Below are positions 1 through 14,200 of a stretch of DNA of 64,000 bases, piece after piece. A program made the translations under genes and the position numbers. Source of the DNA: Dendrolimus kikuchii (lineage: Eukaryota; Arthropoda; Insecta; Lepidoptera; Lasiocampidae); contig CM034388.1 of assembly GCA_019925095.2 (NCBI GenBank), positions 2,963,501 through 3,027,500 on the forward strand, written 5' to 3'. Each line of letters opens with the position of its first letter. Position 1 is the stretch's first letter. The notes under the pieces are model-generated. The model saw only the letters and a list, made by a program, of their open reading frames with translations, made no database searches and was not told where the DNA came from.

Positions 1-125
1 GTCTGCTTTAAGAGAGCAGCAGCGCATTTGTAGAACCTTTTGCAAATGTCCATAGGCGATGGTAACCGCTTTCCATCAAGTGAGCCGTCTGCCTGTCTGC
101 TGATCTCCTGCAATAAAAAAAAAAA
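1..125 (+). repeat. SINE-A copy, 3' part, cut by window edge
   Basis: Matches the last ~115 bases of the poly-A-tailed short repeat described in full at 20641-20949, ending in the diagnostic CTGCAATAAAA tail. The 5' part lies outside the window or is truncated. Confidence 0.85.
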
Positions 126-965
126 CAGAATTCTTACATTGGTTCCGCACTAGGGCGAGCCTGTATCGCGGGACACCAAGTAAGACACATATGGCTGGTT
201 TTTTTTTTATATTAACGTCGAATGAAGGTTTAATGTGCATACAAACCTCAAAGACATCGGAACGATTTTAAAGCTATCAAAAATCTTTGTCCCAATAAAA
301 TCAACCAAGTACTAGTACAAGCACAATGAAGGGTCTCCTAGAGGTGACTAAATCAACCAACTTCGTCATTTAACCATAAAAAAACATTCAATCGAAAATA
401 CCTCAATATCCCAAAACCTACCCAACAGATGTTAATCACAACAATTTTTGATGAAATCATTTTTTAAAGTTACAATTTTACACAACTAATAATTGTTCCC
501 GATGTACCTGCGCAGTAAAACCAAATTTTAAAACACGCGACAGTGTACGAATCGTGTAAGCGAGACAGTGCTACGAATGCATAGCGAGCAACACTCTGCC
601 TTCAACCGTTGCTAATAAAGTTCAATATAAAATGTTCGAAAATCAATCTGCCTTATTTGCGCAAACGGTAACTGCCAATCGGGATTATAGTTCGTATAAT
701 ACTGTACCACATTTAATTTTTTCACATTGTTCATTCACTCAATAGTTTAAAAAGCTCCTATCAAATCATTCGCCTTACTACTGGTTAAAATTTGACTTAA
801 AATCCTGCGTAAGTGTGACAAGTGATAGTCAGCTATAGATATATTAAATGATTGTGCAATAAAAATGGAATAATTTCCAGTGGTAACATTTATTTATATA
901 GTTTAAAGAGTGGGAAAATAAAATCTATTAAACACTTTATATCTTTATAGTAAAATAACACACTA
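126..965. other. AT-rich stretch without recognisable gene
   Basis: No coding exon with plausible splice sites and no repeat shared with the rest of the window was recognised here. A missing last exon of PUS3 was looked for on the minus strand and not found. Confidence 0.5.
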
Positions 966-1232
966 AGGCTACGTTCCATTAGGGACTCACAACGACCATG
1001 TTCACGACCGCGATTTATCCCGTTCCATTTGCTTGCTGGCGTTAATCATAAACCCAAGTGGAACGGCTATTCGACCCACCTCTTGACATGGGTCGTTGTG
1101 AGCGTGGTGTGATCGTAAATTATGACGTCATTAGTGACATTTTCGCCACGACCACATCGACCGCGGTCGCCTTGTGGAACGGCTAACTGAGCATTTTGCT
1201 CGTTGTGAGCTACTAGTGAAACGCCCTGAATA
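966..1232. mobile_element. MITE-like element with imperfect terminal inverted repeats
   Basis: The left end contains GGCTACGTTCCATTAG followed by GACTCACAACGAC. The right end contains GCTCGTTGTGAG followed by CTACTAGTGAAACGCC, roughly its reverse complement over about 30 bases. A second inner inverted pair (CTCACAACGACC and GGTCGTTGTGAG) is also present. There is no coding capacity. Boundaries and target duplication are uncertain. Confidence 0.4.
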
Positions 1233-1489
1233 TATTTGTAGGTTATGAAGTAAAAGGTCAATTGCTGCCTCATGTCAGTGACGTGGCAGACATAATGTGG
1301 TAATACTCGGCAATCATTCTATCGAATTGTATTCGAATAGATGATTCGATACAAGTTGTTACACGAGTATCTTATTTTAATTTTGAAGTAACAAAGTATT
1401 TTATTGTCGGTTTTATTAAAATTGATTTATTTGATTTACTAATTAAATATTACATAAGTAGAATTAGTTTTATTAATATTATTTAGACA

Positions 1490-1613
1490 TAGACATAGAC
1501 ATAGACAACACTTTATTGTTCACCAAAAAAAAAAAAATTTACAACAAGACAATAGTTACTTGGTAAAACAAAAGGCGGCCCTATCGCTAAAAGCGATCTC
1601 TTCCAGGCAACCT
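1490..1613 (-). mobile_element. LINE 3' end with (ATAGAC)n tail
   Basis: Read on the minus strand it carries the conserved tail block GGTTGCCTGGAAGAGATCGC, a short stem around AGCGAT, and an AATAAAGTGTTGTC end followed by a simple repeat. The same tail is found attached to the reverse transcriptase element at 25140-27270, so this is a 5'-truncated LINE insertion. Confidence 0.7.
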
Positions 1614-1713
1614 GACTCATAGGAAATTCTTAAATTATCAATAATATCAACAAAGAAAAGGAAAAAAGAAAAATATGACATACATGGACAGCAGATTACA
1701 GTCATTAGATTAT

Positions 1714-1925
1714 TTATTATTTAACAAAATTGGGTCGTTTTGGTCTTACGCCAAAAGGAAGGTTTGCACTGAAAATCAGCGTTGTGTCGGATATCATTCC
1801 GGCACAGCAATATTCTGAGTGCAAACCTTGTTTGCTGAATATGCGGCGTTCAAATTCTCAAAATATGCTCTGTGTATAATAATGTATAAGGGATATAATT
1901 ACGTCGCTATTTCTTCAAAAAAAAA
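1714..1925 (-). mobile_element. Probable LINE 3' UTR containing a 71-nt hairpin
   Basis: Non-coding block read on the minus strand. It includes an inverted repeat with 12-bp perfect outer arms (1759-1770 and 1818-1829, AAGGTTTGCACT type) and a second inner stem (TGTGTCGG with CCGGCACA). Such hairpins are common at LINE or SINE 3' ends. The family was not identified. Confidence 0.4.
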
Positions 1926-2099
1926 ATTTCTTTCTTTCATTTTTATTACACACACAGAATCAAGCCATGTTTAACTATATAAGTTTACGCGCACACGTTT
2001 GTAAAGAATGTTTCATTTGACTCTTTTACTTCGTATGGTCCATCTATACTGTATACATTAATCCTCTAAACCCTGTAATTAAAAATAATCAACCCTAAA

Positions 2100-2253
2100 C
2101 TACTTACAGCACGTCTGTCTTTTTAACAATGGAGTATAAACTTTTGGTTTAACGCCTTGCGTTAAGCAGTCTATATGCGAAAATATTTCACTATTTGATA
2201 TCGCATTGTATTTAGTTTCTAGATCTTGTAAACAGTCTTTTATCATTGTTGTC
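2100..2253 (-). CDS. PUS3: PUS3 exon 8, C-terminal
   Basis: Acceptor ATTTTTCAG. Encodes KTTMIKDCLQDLETKYN through GVKPKVYTPLLKRQTC, then CK and a TAG stop. A perfect GTAAGTAG donor begins at 2107 just before that stop, so a further short exon may exist. None was found. Confidence 0.82.
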
Positions 2254-5200
2254 CTGAAAAATAAAGCATTGAACGAGTGAATGAATGGATATGAGAATGA
2301 GTCAAAAGCACGAATGGATTTTTAGTGGGAACTAGTGATGTATTACTGTGCAGTTCTATTTTCAAACAAATCTATATTCCTTTTTTAAATTGAAGTGGGA
2401 GTTTTTGGCTTTTTTTTTAAGTTTAAAGCTTGGCAACTAGGCCTTTAAGCCAGGCGCCGTTGTATTGTAGGCTACCATCGACGTCATTCAACGGAGTTCT
2501 TGTGAAAACTCGAAAGGCCACATTTGACTATACAGTTCACATTTCTCACAAAAACACATAATTACTACTCAAAAACTATCAATATCCTACAACTATTGTT
2601 CATTTTAGAGTAATTTTACAGATTTTTAGAAAATAAAACAGCACAGCACAACGTCCCCTTTCAGTTCCCGCCAAAAACTCCGGAGTTTTTGGCGGAAACT
2701 TAAGAAGCCCATTCTCTTCACTATCATGCATCGCAATCCTGCGATGGACGGAGATTGCACGACTAAGAGGCATTCTACTCGGTGTTGCCGGACGTAATGC
2801 AAGCTGCAACAACATTCACAATCCTTCATTACTACGCTGACGGCCAGGCGGCCTGCCATGCAGGATAGTGAATGGGCCCTTTTATAAACTGATATTTAGC
2901 TGTAGTTCCATTTTCAAAAAGTGTATAATACTAATTAAAAGTGCAAAATAAGGACGTGGACAGCAAAATCAATCTAGATACTTTTTATCTTAAAAAAAAT
3001 CGCAGCCTCATAGATTTTGTACGAGCATAAAACGTGGTGACTTCATAAGTTTATACAAGTAAAAGAAGTCAAATAGCGCATTAATATTGTTCCATACTTA
3101 ACACTGTGTATACTCCATTGGTTTTGTAAGTGAGAAACGACTGACATCATTTCATCTCTCTCGCACACCCACTTGTTCGTATCTTCTATCTCGTATTCAC
3201 AGTGGAATAAATTTAACGGTATGTCTAGAGCCATGTTGTACTGCGGTTTCCTAGAAATAATTGAATAACAGTCACACTACGAATTTTAGGATCAATTTAA
3301 CAGAAACAAAAGAAACCTATTTCATAATATTTATTACACACGCTTGTCTTTTTATTTTAGATGCAATGCAACTAATTACTGAGATTTTTTATACTGATTG
3401 TTTTGTATATTTGGTTCATAGTTAATACTATGGCTGTAATAAGTGTAAAATATCACCTCGGATTGCTCTCCACATCCAAGAGCTGATCGAATACCTCCGG
3501 CTTCTCCAAACCCTGGCCAACGAGGAGCAAAACACCCATAATACATCTGATCTGGTGCCATAAGAAGGCGTTGCCTTCTATTATTAGGGAGTACATGGAA
3601 GTCGCTGTAGAAAATCATATTAAGTTCTTTAATCATCGAAGAAAATTACCAAGAATGATAATTGCTTAGTAAAGGACGTATAGTACTCACAAAACTTAAA
3701 TGCGCTTCAAGTGAAGTTAGTTCCGTGGGTTAACACAGGTCCAGTCAAATGTTGTTCTTCGAGAAGATACTCGCCGGCCGCCTCGTTCGTCACCTTGATT
3801 CGAATGGGCCTGGGCTCTCTGAGGCTCAATTTGGATTCAGAGCAGGGCGTTCGACGTTAGACGCCCTGAACGCACTACAGAGCCTCACGAGAGAGGCGGA
3901 ACACATGAAGGAGTCCGTCCTGGCGGTTTCTCTTGACATCAAAAATGCCTTCAACAGTCTCCCTCACGAGACGATCAGGGCGGGGCTCCTGTCTCATGGA
4001 GTCCCCCCGTACCTCACGAGGCTGTTGGAGGACTACCTCCAGGACCGGTACATCCTCTGGGAGGGCGGCCGAGCTGGCCAGGTTATAGGTAGGCGACGCG
4101 TCTCGTGCGGCGTTCCACAAGGGTCGGTGCTGGGTCCAACCCTGTGGAACATTGGCTACGACTGGCTCCTCCGCGAGCCAGTCCTGCCCGGGATGGGGGT
4201 GCTCTGCTTCGCAGACGACACCCTCGTCACGGCCCGGGGCGGAACCTATGAAGAGTCTGTGGAGCTCGCCAACGCCGGAACGGCGTTGGTAGTTCAACGT
4301 ATCCGGCGTCTTGGCCTGAGGGTCTCCCCTGAGAAAACGGAGGCCCTCATGTTCCGCAGACCACATAGACGTGCACCCCGGGACACGTGCGTCGCTGTCC
4401 AAGGTGTTGCGGTAGCGGTCAAGCCCCAGATGAAATATCTGGGGCTTGTCATCGATGGAACGTGGAGCTTCGGGGCCCACTTCACCCAGCTGGCCCCGAG
4501 GTTGATCAAATCCGCTACCGCCCTGGCCAGGCTTCTTCCAAACGTGGGAGGGCCGGGCGCGGCGGTGATGAAATTGTACGCCGGCATCCTCCGGAGTATG
4601 GCAATGTACGGAGCCCCCGTATGGAGTCATGCACTACACCGGAAAAACAGGACCCTGCTGAGGAGGACTCAGAGGGTCCTGTCGGTGAGGTCCATACGGG
4701 GATACCGTACTGTATCGTGGACGGCGGCAACATTGTTGGCGGGTGATCCGCCCTGGGATCTCCAGGCAGAGGTGCTCGCAACAGTGTACCGCTTCCGGCA
4801 GGATGCTCGGGCGAGAGGAGAGGTGCCGTGCCTGGCAGAAACTCGGATGATCAGGGCCCAGGCGACCGAGGCTCTGATCCGAATTTGGCAGAGGGACCTG
4901 GAGTCCCCAGAAGCTGGGATTGCGACGGTGGAGGCGATCCGCCCCCATCTAGCTCGTTGGGTCTCGCGGAAACGCGGGACCCTGACGTTTAGGATGGTGC
5001 AGATACTTACCGGGCACGGCTGCTTTGGTAAGTATCTGCATCAAATCGCGGGACGGGAGCCCTCCCCGCAATGTCACGAGTGCGGCGCACTCCAAGACAC
5101 GGCGTTTCATACGCTCGTGGAGTGCGCCGCCTGGGGGCCCCAGAGGGCCCTCTTAGAAAACGTCGTTGGCTCTGTGAGCTCGCTTAGTAGCATGGTCGAG

Positions 5201-8200
5201 GCGATGCTCCAGGGCCAGCAATCCTGGCTTGCGGTTTCCTCCTTCTGCGAGTCCGTTATGGCGCAGAAGGAGGCCGCAGAAAGAGTTAGGGAGGAGGACG
5301 CGTACGCGGACCCCGTCCGCAGGAGGCGGACCGGCGGTCGAAGGCGCCGCTACGCGCATCTCCTCCTCCCATAATTACCGTCACAGGGGGCCGCTGCTAC
5401 GGGGGGAGCAGCGGGCTTCCCCCCCCCTCATTGATGAAGTGGGTCACTCTGCCACCGGGGTGGCCCAGTATTACCGAGCGTGGGGGCGTCACGGTGCAGT
5501 AACTCTGTTCTAGATCCCGTGGCGCCCCGTAAAAGCGCAGATACAGGGGCGCAGGTTTAGGTTTAGTGGGTAGTTTGGCGATCGGTTTCTCGCGACTGCT
5601 TCTGTCTGAAGCTAGCGTGGAGAACCGATCGCTGAGAGTCCCACACACCCTCGATGCATGCTTCTGCGCTGCATTTGGCTCTTCCCCCGAAAAGCCCGAG
5701 GATGGTGTCCAAAGACATTCCCCCTGCGTTATCAAAAAAAAAAAAAAAAAGGTCCAGTCAAATGTTGACGTTTATTACACCTTACAGTGTTGTGCGATAG
5801 AGATAGCATTCGGGTACTGATAGCGGCCGAGCGAGAGCGCAATACTCCCTTCTCAGTTCTATCTACAAACCTCATAATTGTGTTATGCATAATGACGTGT
5901 ACGAACTTCAAGGACGCATTTAAGTATCGCTCGTACTGTAACTATGAAAGTGTAAATCATTTGTTATGTTGACTTGAGGGCACAGAAGTCATTCTACTAG
6001 CTAAGTAGCTGCTAAAGAATAGGAAGTTATTAATACTTGTGACTGATTTGGCCCAAAATATATGATTTAATTAATAAAATACCTGCGGCGTTATTTTTAG
6101 GTATGTATCATTAAGGAGCTTTTCAAAGTGAACTTTTATCGTTTCTAGAATGGGGTTATAATCACACAAATCTTTACAACTTTCTTAATTTTGTGCTAGT
6201 GTACTGACTTATTATGTCACAATACTAACGAAGCAAGTAGGTAGCTAATTGATTATTCTAATCTTGACACGGTAATTAAGTTTAGTATAATAGTGAAATT
6301 TTAAATATATATTTTTTTATTGCAGGAGTTCAGCAGACAGGCAGACGGCCCACTTGATGGAAAGCGGTTACCAAGATGATGTAAAAGTATTTAAATACAA
6401 ATTCTTTTCTATGAATGTTGGATAAAGTATATATTTGTTTGCACCCTATAGTGATTGGCACCCCTGTCAATTTATTCAAGATTACAACACAATAATAAAC
6501 GGACTTTGTGGTTGAGCAGGCTAAGTCTTACCTGGCCGAGCTCACTGGTACAGAGGTTCCAGGTTCCATAATTTTCCGTTATAAACTATGGTCTGGATGT
6601 TTGGGATCAACCCCAGAGTGTTCCATTGTAAATTACTCATAACACAAGCGCAATTTAATAAGCTTAGAGATATACAATGTGTGTGTTTGTCTGCCCATTA
6701 TTTAAATAACAATAATACTATTATCAACGTATGACTAGAAAATATTATTGTAACCCTTGGAACAGGTTACATATTTGAGCCGTTTGGGGTGGAGACTTTG
6801 GGCCCATGGGGGCCAAGTGCCCACAAATTATTTAAAATAATCAAAAAACGCCTAATGGACAAAACAGGAGACCGGAAGGCTGGAGCTTACCTCGCTCAAA
6901 GGATTAGCCTTTGTATCCAGCGAGGTAATGCTGCCAGCCTTCTAGGTACAATGCCCAGCGACAGTGGTCTGGTGGGGCTGGACGGGCTTTAATATAGGTT
7001 TTATTTTAATATTAGTTTTTTTTTTTTTTTACTATTGTATATATATTTTTAAGTTAGGTTTATTTATAGGATATTTTAGATTTTTAATTAATATTAATTT
7101 GTATAGGCTATAAAATAAAAATGTTGATTTCTTTATATATATTATCTAAAACATTTTAAAGTCGGTGCCTAGAAAATAAATATGAAGATATCTTCATATT
7201 TCGAACAGATTGGGCTCCATACTGTTTTCAAGCGATTATTTAACTTTTAATGTTTGCACGTCTATCAAGTTACATATTTCTTGACAGTAAAGCCCACATG
7301 AAACAAATGACATAATTCCCGTACTTTATTGTTGTGGTCGACGTAATAGTGATGTTCTGACAGTCATATAACGCACAGACTTATACTATATGTAAATAAA
7401 TAGAAAGTAATCGATTTGAAAATAAAAAACATATTCTACTTTAAAGAAAAATAGTTGTTTATAATCAATTATTTTCATCGAGCTGTCAAAACTAAAATAA
7501 ACGCTTGGAAAGGGTACAACAATGGTGCAGTTTACATTGTTTTAGATTTTATTGCAAAACGTATCAAATACCCATTTATCCTAAAATAACTATACTTACG
7601 TAAATCACAATCCTTATCATCAACGGGCAATATCGCAGCGCTATTAATATGTCTTATAAATTCAACAACACCATTTCCCACGTCCATCTTGCACAAGTGC
7701 CGGAAGTCGTGTGAGCCGATAATCTTCGAGCACGCAATTCTCATTGCGGGTAGGTCTAGATTCGAACGTGGAAAGTAATACTTATATTTACGTTGTTTAC
7801 AGTCAAATCTGAAAAAGTATAACAATGTTATTAAAATTTCGATATCTTGCACAATTCAGGAGGTGAGGCCTACCGCCACCTTGTGCGTTGAAATAAATGA
7901 AACTTTAACAATACTCATTGACACTTGACATCGTTGTCTTCCGTGATCACGGCTACTGAAAAGTGGCAGAAACGTTGGAATAATAAAAATCAAATAAATT
8001 ACCGCGCTCAAAACCGTTAAAACGTAGTTTTATTATGATTACGTTTCGACTCATTTAAATGATATTTTTTTTTTTAAATATGTCCAATATCACAACTACG
8101 TCACACTAAATTGGCTTTTTACACCCTCCTCCCATAACGCCACGCTGCGTCACACTTTCTAGGACCACCCTGTATATAAACTAGAACTCTCCTCAACATT

Positions 8201-11200
8201 TTCTTATATTTATTTACCGAGGCTGACTATGAATAACACATTATCTATGACCCCCTGTTCTCTGTTGTTATATTTTCTCATACCAAGCAATATCTCCCAT
8301 CCCACTCTATGCAAACATATTTTATGGACTGGCCCCCATGCATTATTTTGATATATAAACTGTATTCATTTTAAGGTTCATCAAAATCCATTCAGTAGTT
8401 TTTATGTGAAAGTATAACAAACCTCTATACATTTTCTTTTTTTATTGCAGGTGTTCAGCAGACAGCTCACTTGATGGAAAGTGGTTACCATCGCCTATGG
8501 ACATTTGCAACACCAAAGGTGCCACAAATGCGCTTCTGTTCTCTTAAGGGAGACTGGAACCTGGTCACTGATGTCAGAACACAACTCAAGGTTGTTATGC
8601 GACATACTTTAGACCAGGGATGGTAGCCATCCAGTCGGGCAAATGCCCTACCACGTGGCTGTGGGTGGTTTTGTCGCCTCTTACGACAGGCCGCCCGGCC
8701 GCAGGAAATTGTATTCTTTCTCTGTTCCTGCACGGATAAAACATCTACACAAACTTTCACATTTACAATATTCATGCAGGAATGGTTAAACCTCTGGTCA
8801 CCATAACAACCTTGAGTTGTATTCCGGTATCAGTGACCAGTTTCCATTCTGCAGCAACGCATTTGTAGCACCTTTCTTGTTGCAAGTGTAACCACTTTCC
8901 ACCGGGTGGGCTGTCTGCATGTCTGCTGAACTCATGCAATAAAGAAATAGGACTGTTAAAAGGGTCTCTAAGCATTGGCCATCCCATAATAATAATAACA
9001 GCACATAGATGTCCCACTACTGGGCTCGAGTCTCCCATTATAGGGGGACGGACAGTATACCCACCACGCTTGTCCAACTCGGCCAAGGTTTGACACATCA
9101 GTTCTCGTGATGTGCAGATTGCATCACGATGTTTCCTTTCTCCTGTGATAATTGTAACAATATCCACATTAGGTCAGAAAATTGCCTAAGCAGTGTATAT
9201 TCCAGCCAGGAATGAACACCCATCCTTTGAGACTGGGACGTGCACTAGCCACTACGCTACCACGACTTCCCATCCCATCCCTTGACCCCGAGCAATTCTT
9301 CCAAAACTCCGAGCTGTTCTTATAGCCCGTGGTCCTCAATTATACACAAAAGCAATAAATATGAAAATTACCTAGCACTGAAATTCGTCAATCCATCAGG
9401 AATAGGCATCCAAGCGACCATTCTGATCTCTTTTGGCAATAATCTATTTAATATTTTGCAATAAGGCATTTCCGTTTTCAAAAGCTCTGGATCAGATTGT
9501 TGTTCTGGCGGGAATTTACTTCTTATTGTTATTGAGATTACCTTAAAAAGACCAATAACATAGCTATAAATCCCAATCATATAGTAACGCAGAACAAATA
9601 TGTAGTTAAATAAATCAAAAGACAAATGCACACCCTAATATTTATTCTTGCATAAATGTAGTGCATATACAGGTGTTATTCTTAGAAATACATGTGTTAA
9701 CCAAGTCATGAACATTTAAAGTAATATTATCACGAAGGTTTGTGTACATGAACATTTAATGAAATGAAATGAAATGAAATGAAATATTTATTCTTGCATA
9801 AATGTAGTCATATACAGGTGTTATTCTTAGAAATACATGGTTCAGTACATTTTACCAGTTCCACTGGTGTGCAAGTAAGCAGGTTCGTTATTTAAATAGT
9901 TAGTTCCTATTTATTTTATTAAGTACCTTTTATGTAACCTGGATAATATTTATTACCTTTATTTATTAATTATATAGATATCTGTTTTTGATTCAATTAT
10001 TATTGTCATATGTGTATGTCAATTATTTAATGTCTAATTTAAATATTATTATTAATTATGTATTGATATTATGTTTCAAATTTGTCATTTAGGAATTCGT
10101 TTGTGGAATAATATGATTTGTCTATTAATAATTGCTTTAGTCTTGTTTTAAATATATTTAATGGTATTGTTTTTAACGATTTTGGTAGTATATTGAATAT
10201 CGTGGGAGCCATTTCGTAAACACTCTTATCCAACAGTGCCGTATTATATCTATTAACACATAGTACATTTGATTCTCTTTTTCTCAAATTTTCATGTCGT
10301 GGCGGTTTTATTTTAAATAGATGGGGGTTTATTGTAACGAACAGTGCAATCTCGTATATATATAGACAGGGCAAGGTTAAAATTTTTAATGAGTTGAAAT
10401 GAGTCTTGCAACTGTCTCGGGGACCCAAATTACAAATTGAACGTATACATTTCTTTTGTGCGATAAATATATGATTTTTGTCTGTGGTGTTGCCCCAAAA
10501 TATAACTCCATACCTTAGTACAGATTCAACATAGCTATGGTAAGCAATCAGTACAGTATCTCGATTTACAAATTTTGAGAGTTTATAAAGAGCGTAGGAA
10601 AAGCCATTTATTTTTTTACATAATTGTTCAACATGTGTTTTCCACGTTAATTTATTATCAATAAATAATCCTAAAAACTTTGTGTGGTCTACTCGTTCTA
10701 TTGGTGTGTTATTGTATGTAATATTCAAATTGTTGCTATTATTGTTACGTTGACTGAAGTGCATAATATGTGTTTTTTCTAAGTTTACAGTTAAATTATT
10801 TGACTTAAGCCATTCTATGGTTACTTTTAGAGTATCATTTATTTCTTTACTGTAATTATAGGTTTCATCAGATTTGATTACTATAGTGCTATCATCCGCG
10901 AATAATATAGTAGGATGATTTACATTTTTTGGGAGGTCGTTTATATATATCAAGAATAGCAAAGGTCCCAGGACGCTTCCTTGGGGCACTCCGTTCCCAA
11001 TTATTCTAGTATTAGAACGAACCTTGATCTCACGTTTGGTTTTTAGATCAATATTATTTATTTCCACAAGTTGCTTGCGTTTTTGTAAGTAGGATTTCAT
11101 CAAATCTAGTCCTTTACCACGCACCCCATATCTCTCTAGTTTTTCAAAAAGTATGTCATGTTTGACAAAATCGAATGCCTTTGTCATATCCATGTATATA

Positions 11201-14200
11201 GCACAGATTGGTTGCCTCTTATCCATGCTTGACATAACTCTTTGAAGAAAATTATATATAGCGATATTTATATTTTTGTTTTTTCTGAAACCATTTTGTT
11301 CCTCGACTAAAATGTTTTTACTTTCAAGAAAATTATATAACCTATAGTGAATTATTTTTTCCATAACTTTAGAGAGTACCGGTATTAAAGCAATAGGTCG
11401 ATAATTTTTTAGTAAAGTTTTATCTCCTTTTTTATGTAATGGTTTGATAATGGACATTTTTAGATTATCAGGGAATACACCTTTTTCAAAAGATAGATTT
11501 ACAATATGACATAGTGGAAAACATATTAAATGACTAACTGACTTAATAATTGTTGTAGCTATACTGTCATAGCCCGTACTCTTTGTATTTTTCAAAGACA
11601 GAATTGTTGTAAACACTTCCACGGGGGTAGTGGGATTCAGGAATAAAGTGTCTGTGATTCTATTTATTGTTCCAGATGAACCTAGGTTGTTTTGATTGAT
11701 GTTTACTTGGTCTATATAGAAATCGTTAAAGGCATTGCATATGTTTTTTGGTTCAGTTATTTCTATGTCATTATGAAATACCTGCGATATGGGTTCCGGA
11801 GGAAAACTACTCTTGTTTTCATTTATTATTTTCCATGTCGCTTTACTTTTGTTGTTTGCAGTTTTAATATAGTAGTTATTTTGAGTATATTTTGTTAGTC
11901 GTATTATTTTTTTATATCGAGCACTGTATGTAGTGTACAATTTTTTATTGTCTTCGTTTTTTGTCTTACGATATTGCCATAATAGTTTGCGTTTATTTTT
12001 ACTACCAGTTTTGATTCCACGCGATAACCATTTATTTCTTTTATTTATTGTTTTTCTTTGGTATTTTTTTGGAAAACAAAGGTCATAAAAAAGTTTGAAT
12101 ATTTCAAAAAACTTGTCGTAGGCAAGATTAGTGTCATTGCTTTCATAAACTTCCTGAAGACTTAAATTTGATATGTACTCTGTGAACTTACTGATGAGTT
12201 CCGGAGAGTAGTCTCGTGTTTCAGTTGTCCATGAATGTATAATACACGTTTTTTTCACCTGACATTTTATTATCTGTGCAGTGTGGTCCGATAGAGTTGT
12301 TTCTATTACTTCTCCATTATTAAACCGGTCATTATGGAATATATTATCAATACAAGTGCCACTCGATAGACGAGTAGGTTGTCTAATAAGTATTTTGAGA
12401 TTAAATCCATAAATAATTTCTTCTAACTTTTTTGTTACGTCATTCGAGTTTAAAATATTAATGTTATAATCACCACAAAGTACGACTTTTTTATATCTTT
12501 TACCCCGTGTTATATTATATAGTAAGTCTTCTAAGATTTCAAAAAAAATATTTAAATGAATTCCTATGTTAGTCTGTTTAGGTACTCTATATATGCAGAT
12601 AATTATTATATTATGTTGTGTGAGTTCGATACCACAGCATTCTAAAATGTTGATTTTTGAAAGTTTCTTTATTTCATTTAAAGGTCGGAACTCATGTATG
12701 TTTCTAACTAATATACAAGATCCACCTCTTCTTTTATTTCTGTGTATGATATCACCTAATTTATAATTTGTCAAAGTGAGAAGGTTTTGGTCACTTAATA
12801 TCATATTGTGTTCGGTAATACAAATAATATCTATTGTTTTATTACAGCTCGACAGCTCTTCTAGTTGTACTGTCAGCATGTCTGATTTATTAATTAAACC
12901 TGCAATATTTTGATGCATAATATATATGGAATTATACACGAAAAAAGTTATTACTTTGAGAACGTATGGTGGAGTCTAATACGTTAGTGGAATTTCTATT
13001 TATTTTATACTCTTTTATTGATATTAAATTTTGTTTGTGGTTTTTAATCCCGGTAAAGTACTCTGTGATTTTTTCTGTCGTGTTTGAGTTTTTTTACGAT
13101 TTTGAATTTTTATGTTATTTGTTAAATTATTCATTTTCCTCTTCGTTGGTATAAATTTATTTTCATAGTCTATTGAGTCAATAACTAAATTTATTTGTGA
13201 ACATATTTTCTTATTATAGTCAAAATGTTTATAGTAATGGTCTAAATGGATGTAATGACAGTGGTCAAATTTGTTACATAAATGGCGAATCATATTATTA
13301 AGTTTTTTTTCGTTAAGATACTGATTCTTACAAACTGACATAACAATTATTGATGCTGTGATTGTTTTCATCATAGAATACAGTTCATAGAAAAGTTGTT
13401 GTGGGTCGGTATCCGCCTCTCCTATACACACAATAAGTTTATCATGTTTACTGAGTTGAAAAAGATTTGTGGCTTTAGACAGTATTTCGGCTGGTGCTTC
13501 AGGCTTGACGATACCTTGAACATTGTATTTATCATAGGTACTATTAGTTCTTGATCGTATCAATTCTATAGATAATCCCTTACATTGGTGTCCTCCAATG
13601 ATAATAATTTTCTTACACATAATCTCCTTCTGCTGTTCTTCGCTCGGGTTAAACGATAAGGTTTTTTTATGTAACGAATAGTTCTGACTTGCATTCAAAT
13701 AGTTGATTTCAGGATTTAACACATTTTCCTTTATTTTTGTGGCGTAATTCGGTGTAATAGTTTTTGTATTTTCATTATTTGTATTTTTCCTTTTATTATT
13801 TGATTTTGGCGTTGGCGTAGTGTTACATATTTTCTTTAGGTTACTTATTGTTTTTTCATTGTTTTTTATTATTTTCTTAAGGCAGTTATTTTCTGATAAT
13901 AAGTTTTCTATCTCACTTTCTGCTGAAGCTAACTTTTCCTGTATTGTTTTTACTAGTATTTGTAATTCTTCTATTTTTTCGTGTTCATTGAGCTGTAGTT
14001 CAGGGCAGCTTCTATTATGCTGACTATTTGATGTGAATGATCCGAATTCATCCTCATCCTCAATTTCATTTGTCGATAATGATTCAAACGAATTCCTTGT
14101 ATGTATATTGTCTTTGTAAGGTTTTCTTAAAGTTATGTTATCATTTTTATATTGGTATTCATATCCAGATGGTCTCTTATCAGATATATTCGAAGGAGAT

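Noticed and set aside
2057..2107. 35-nt intron joining PUS3 to a GGTTTAGAGGATTAA segment (GLED then stop)
   Set aside because: GLED recalls the C-terminal GLE motif, but the frame does not fit the phase-1 donor; in phase it reads WFRGLMYTV and then a stop. The intron would also be implausibly short.
2600..2859. Two overlapping minus-strand frames of ~75 codons near the 28-bp palindrome, with a TTGTTGCAG acceptor
   Set aside because: Neither resembles Pus3, and the true next exon (2253-2108) joins exon 7 in phase without them.
3376..3636. 86-codon minus frame spanning the PUS3 exon 6 region
   Set aside because: It is the wrong frame; the neighbouring frame matches Pus3 and fits the splice phases.
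3875..4781. Antisense frames across the R1 reverse transcriptase
   Set aside because: Shadow frames in GC-rich coding sequence; the plus frame carries all motifs.
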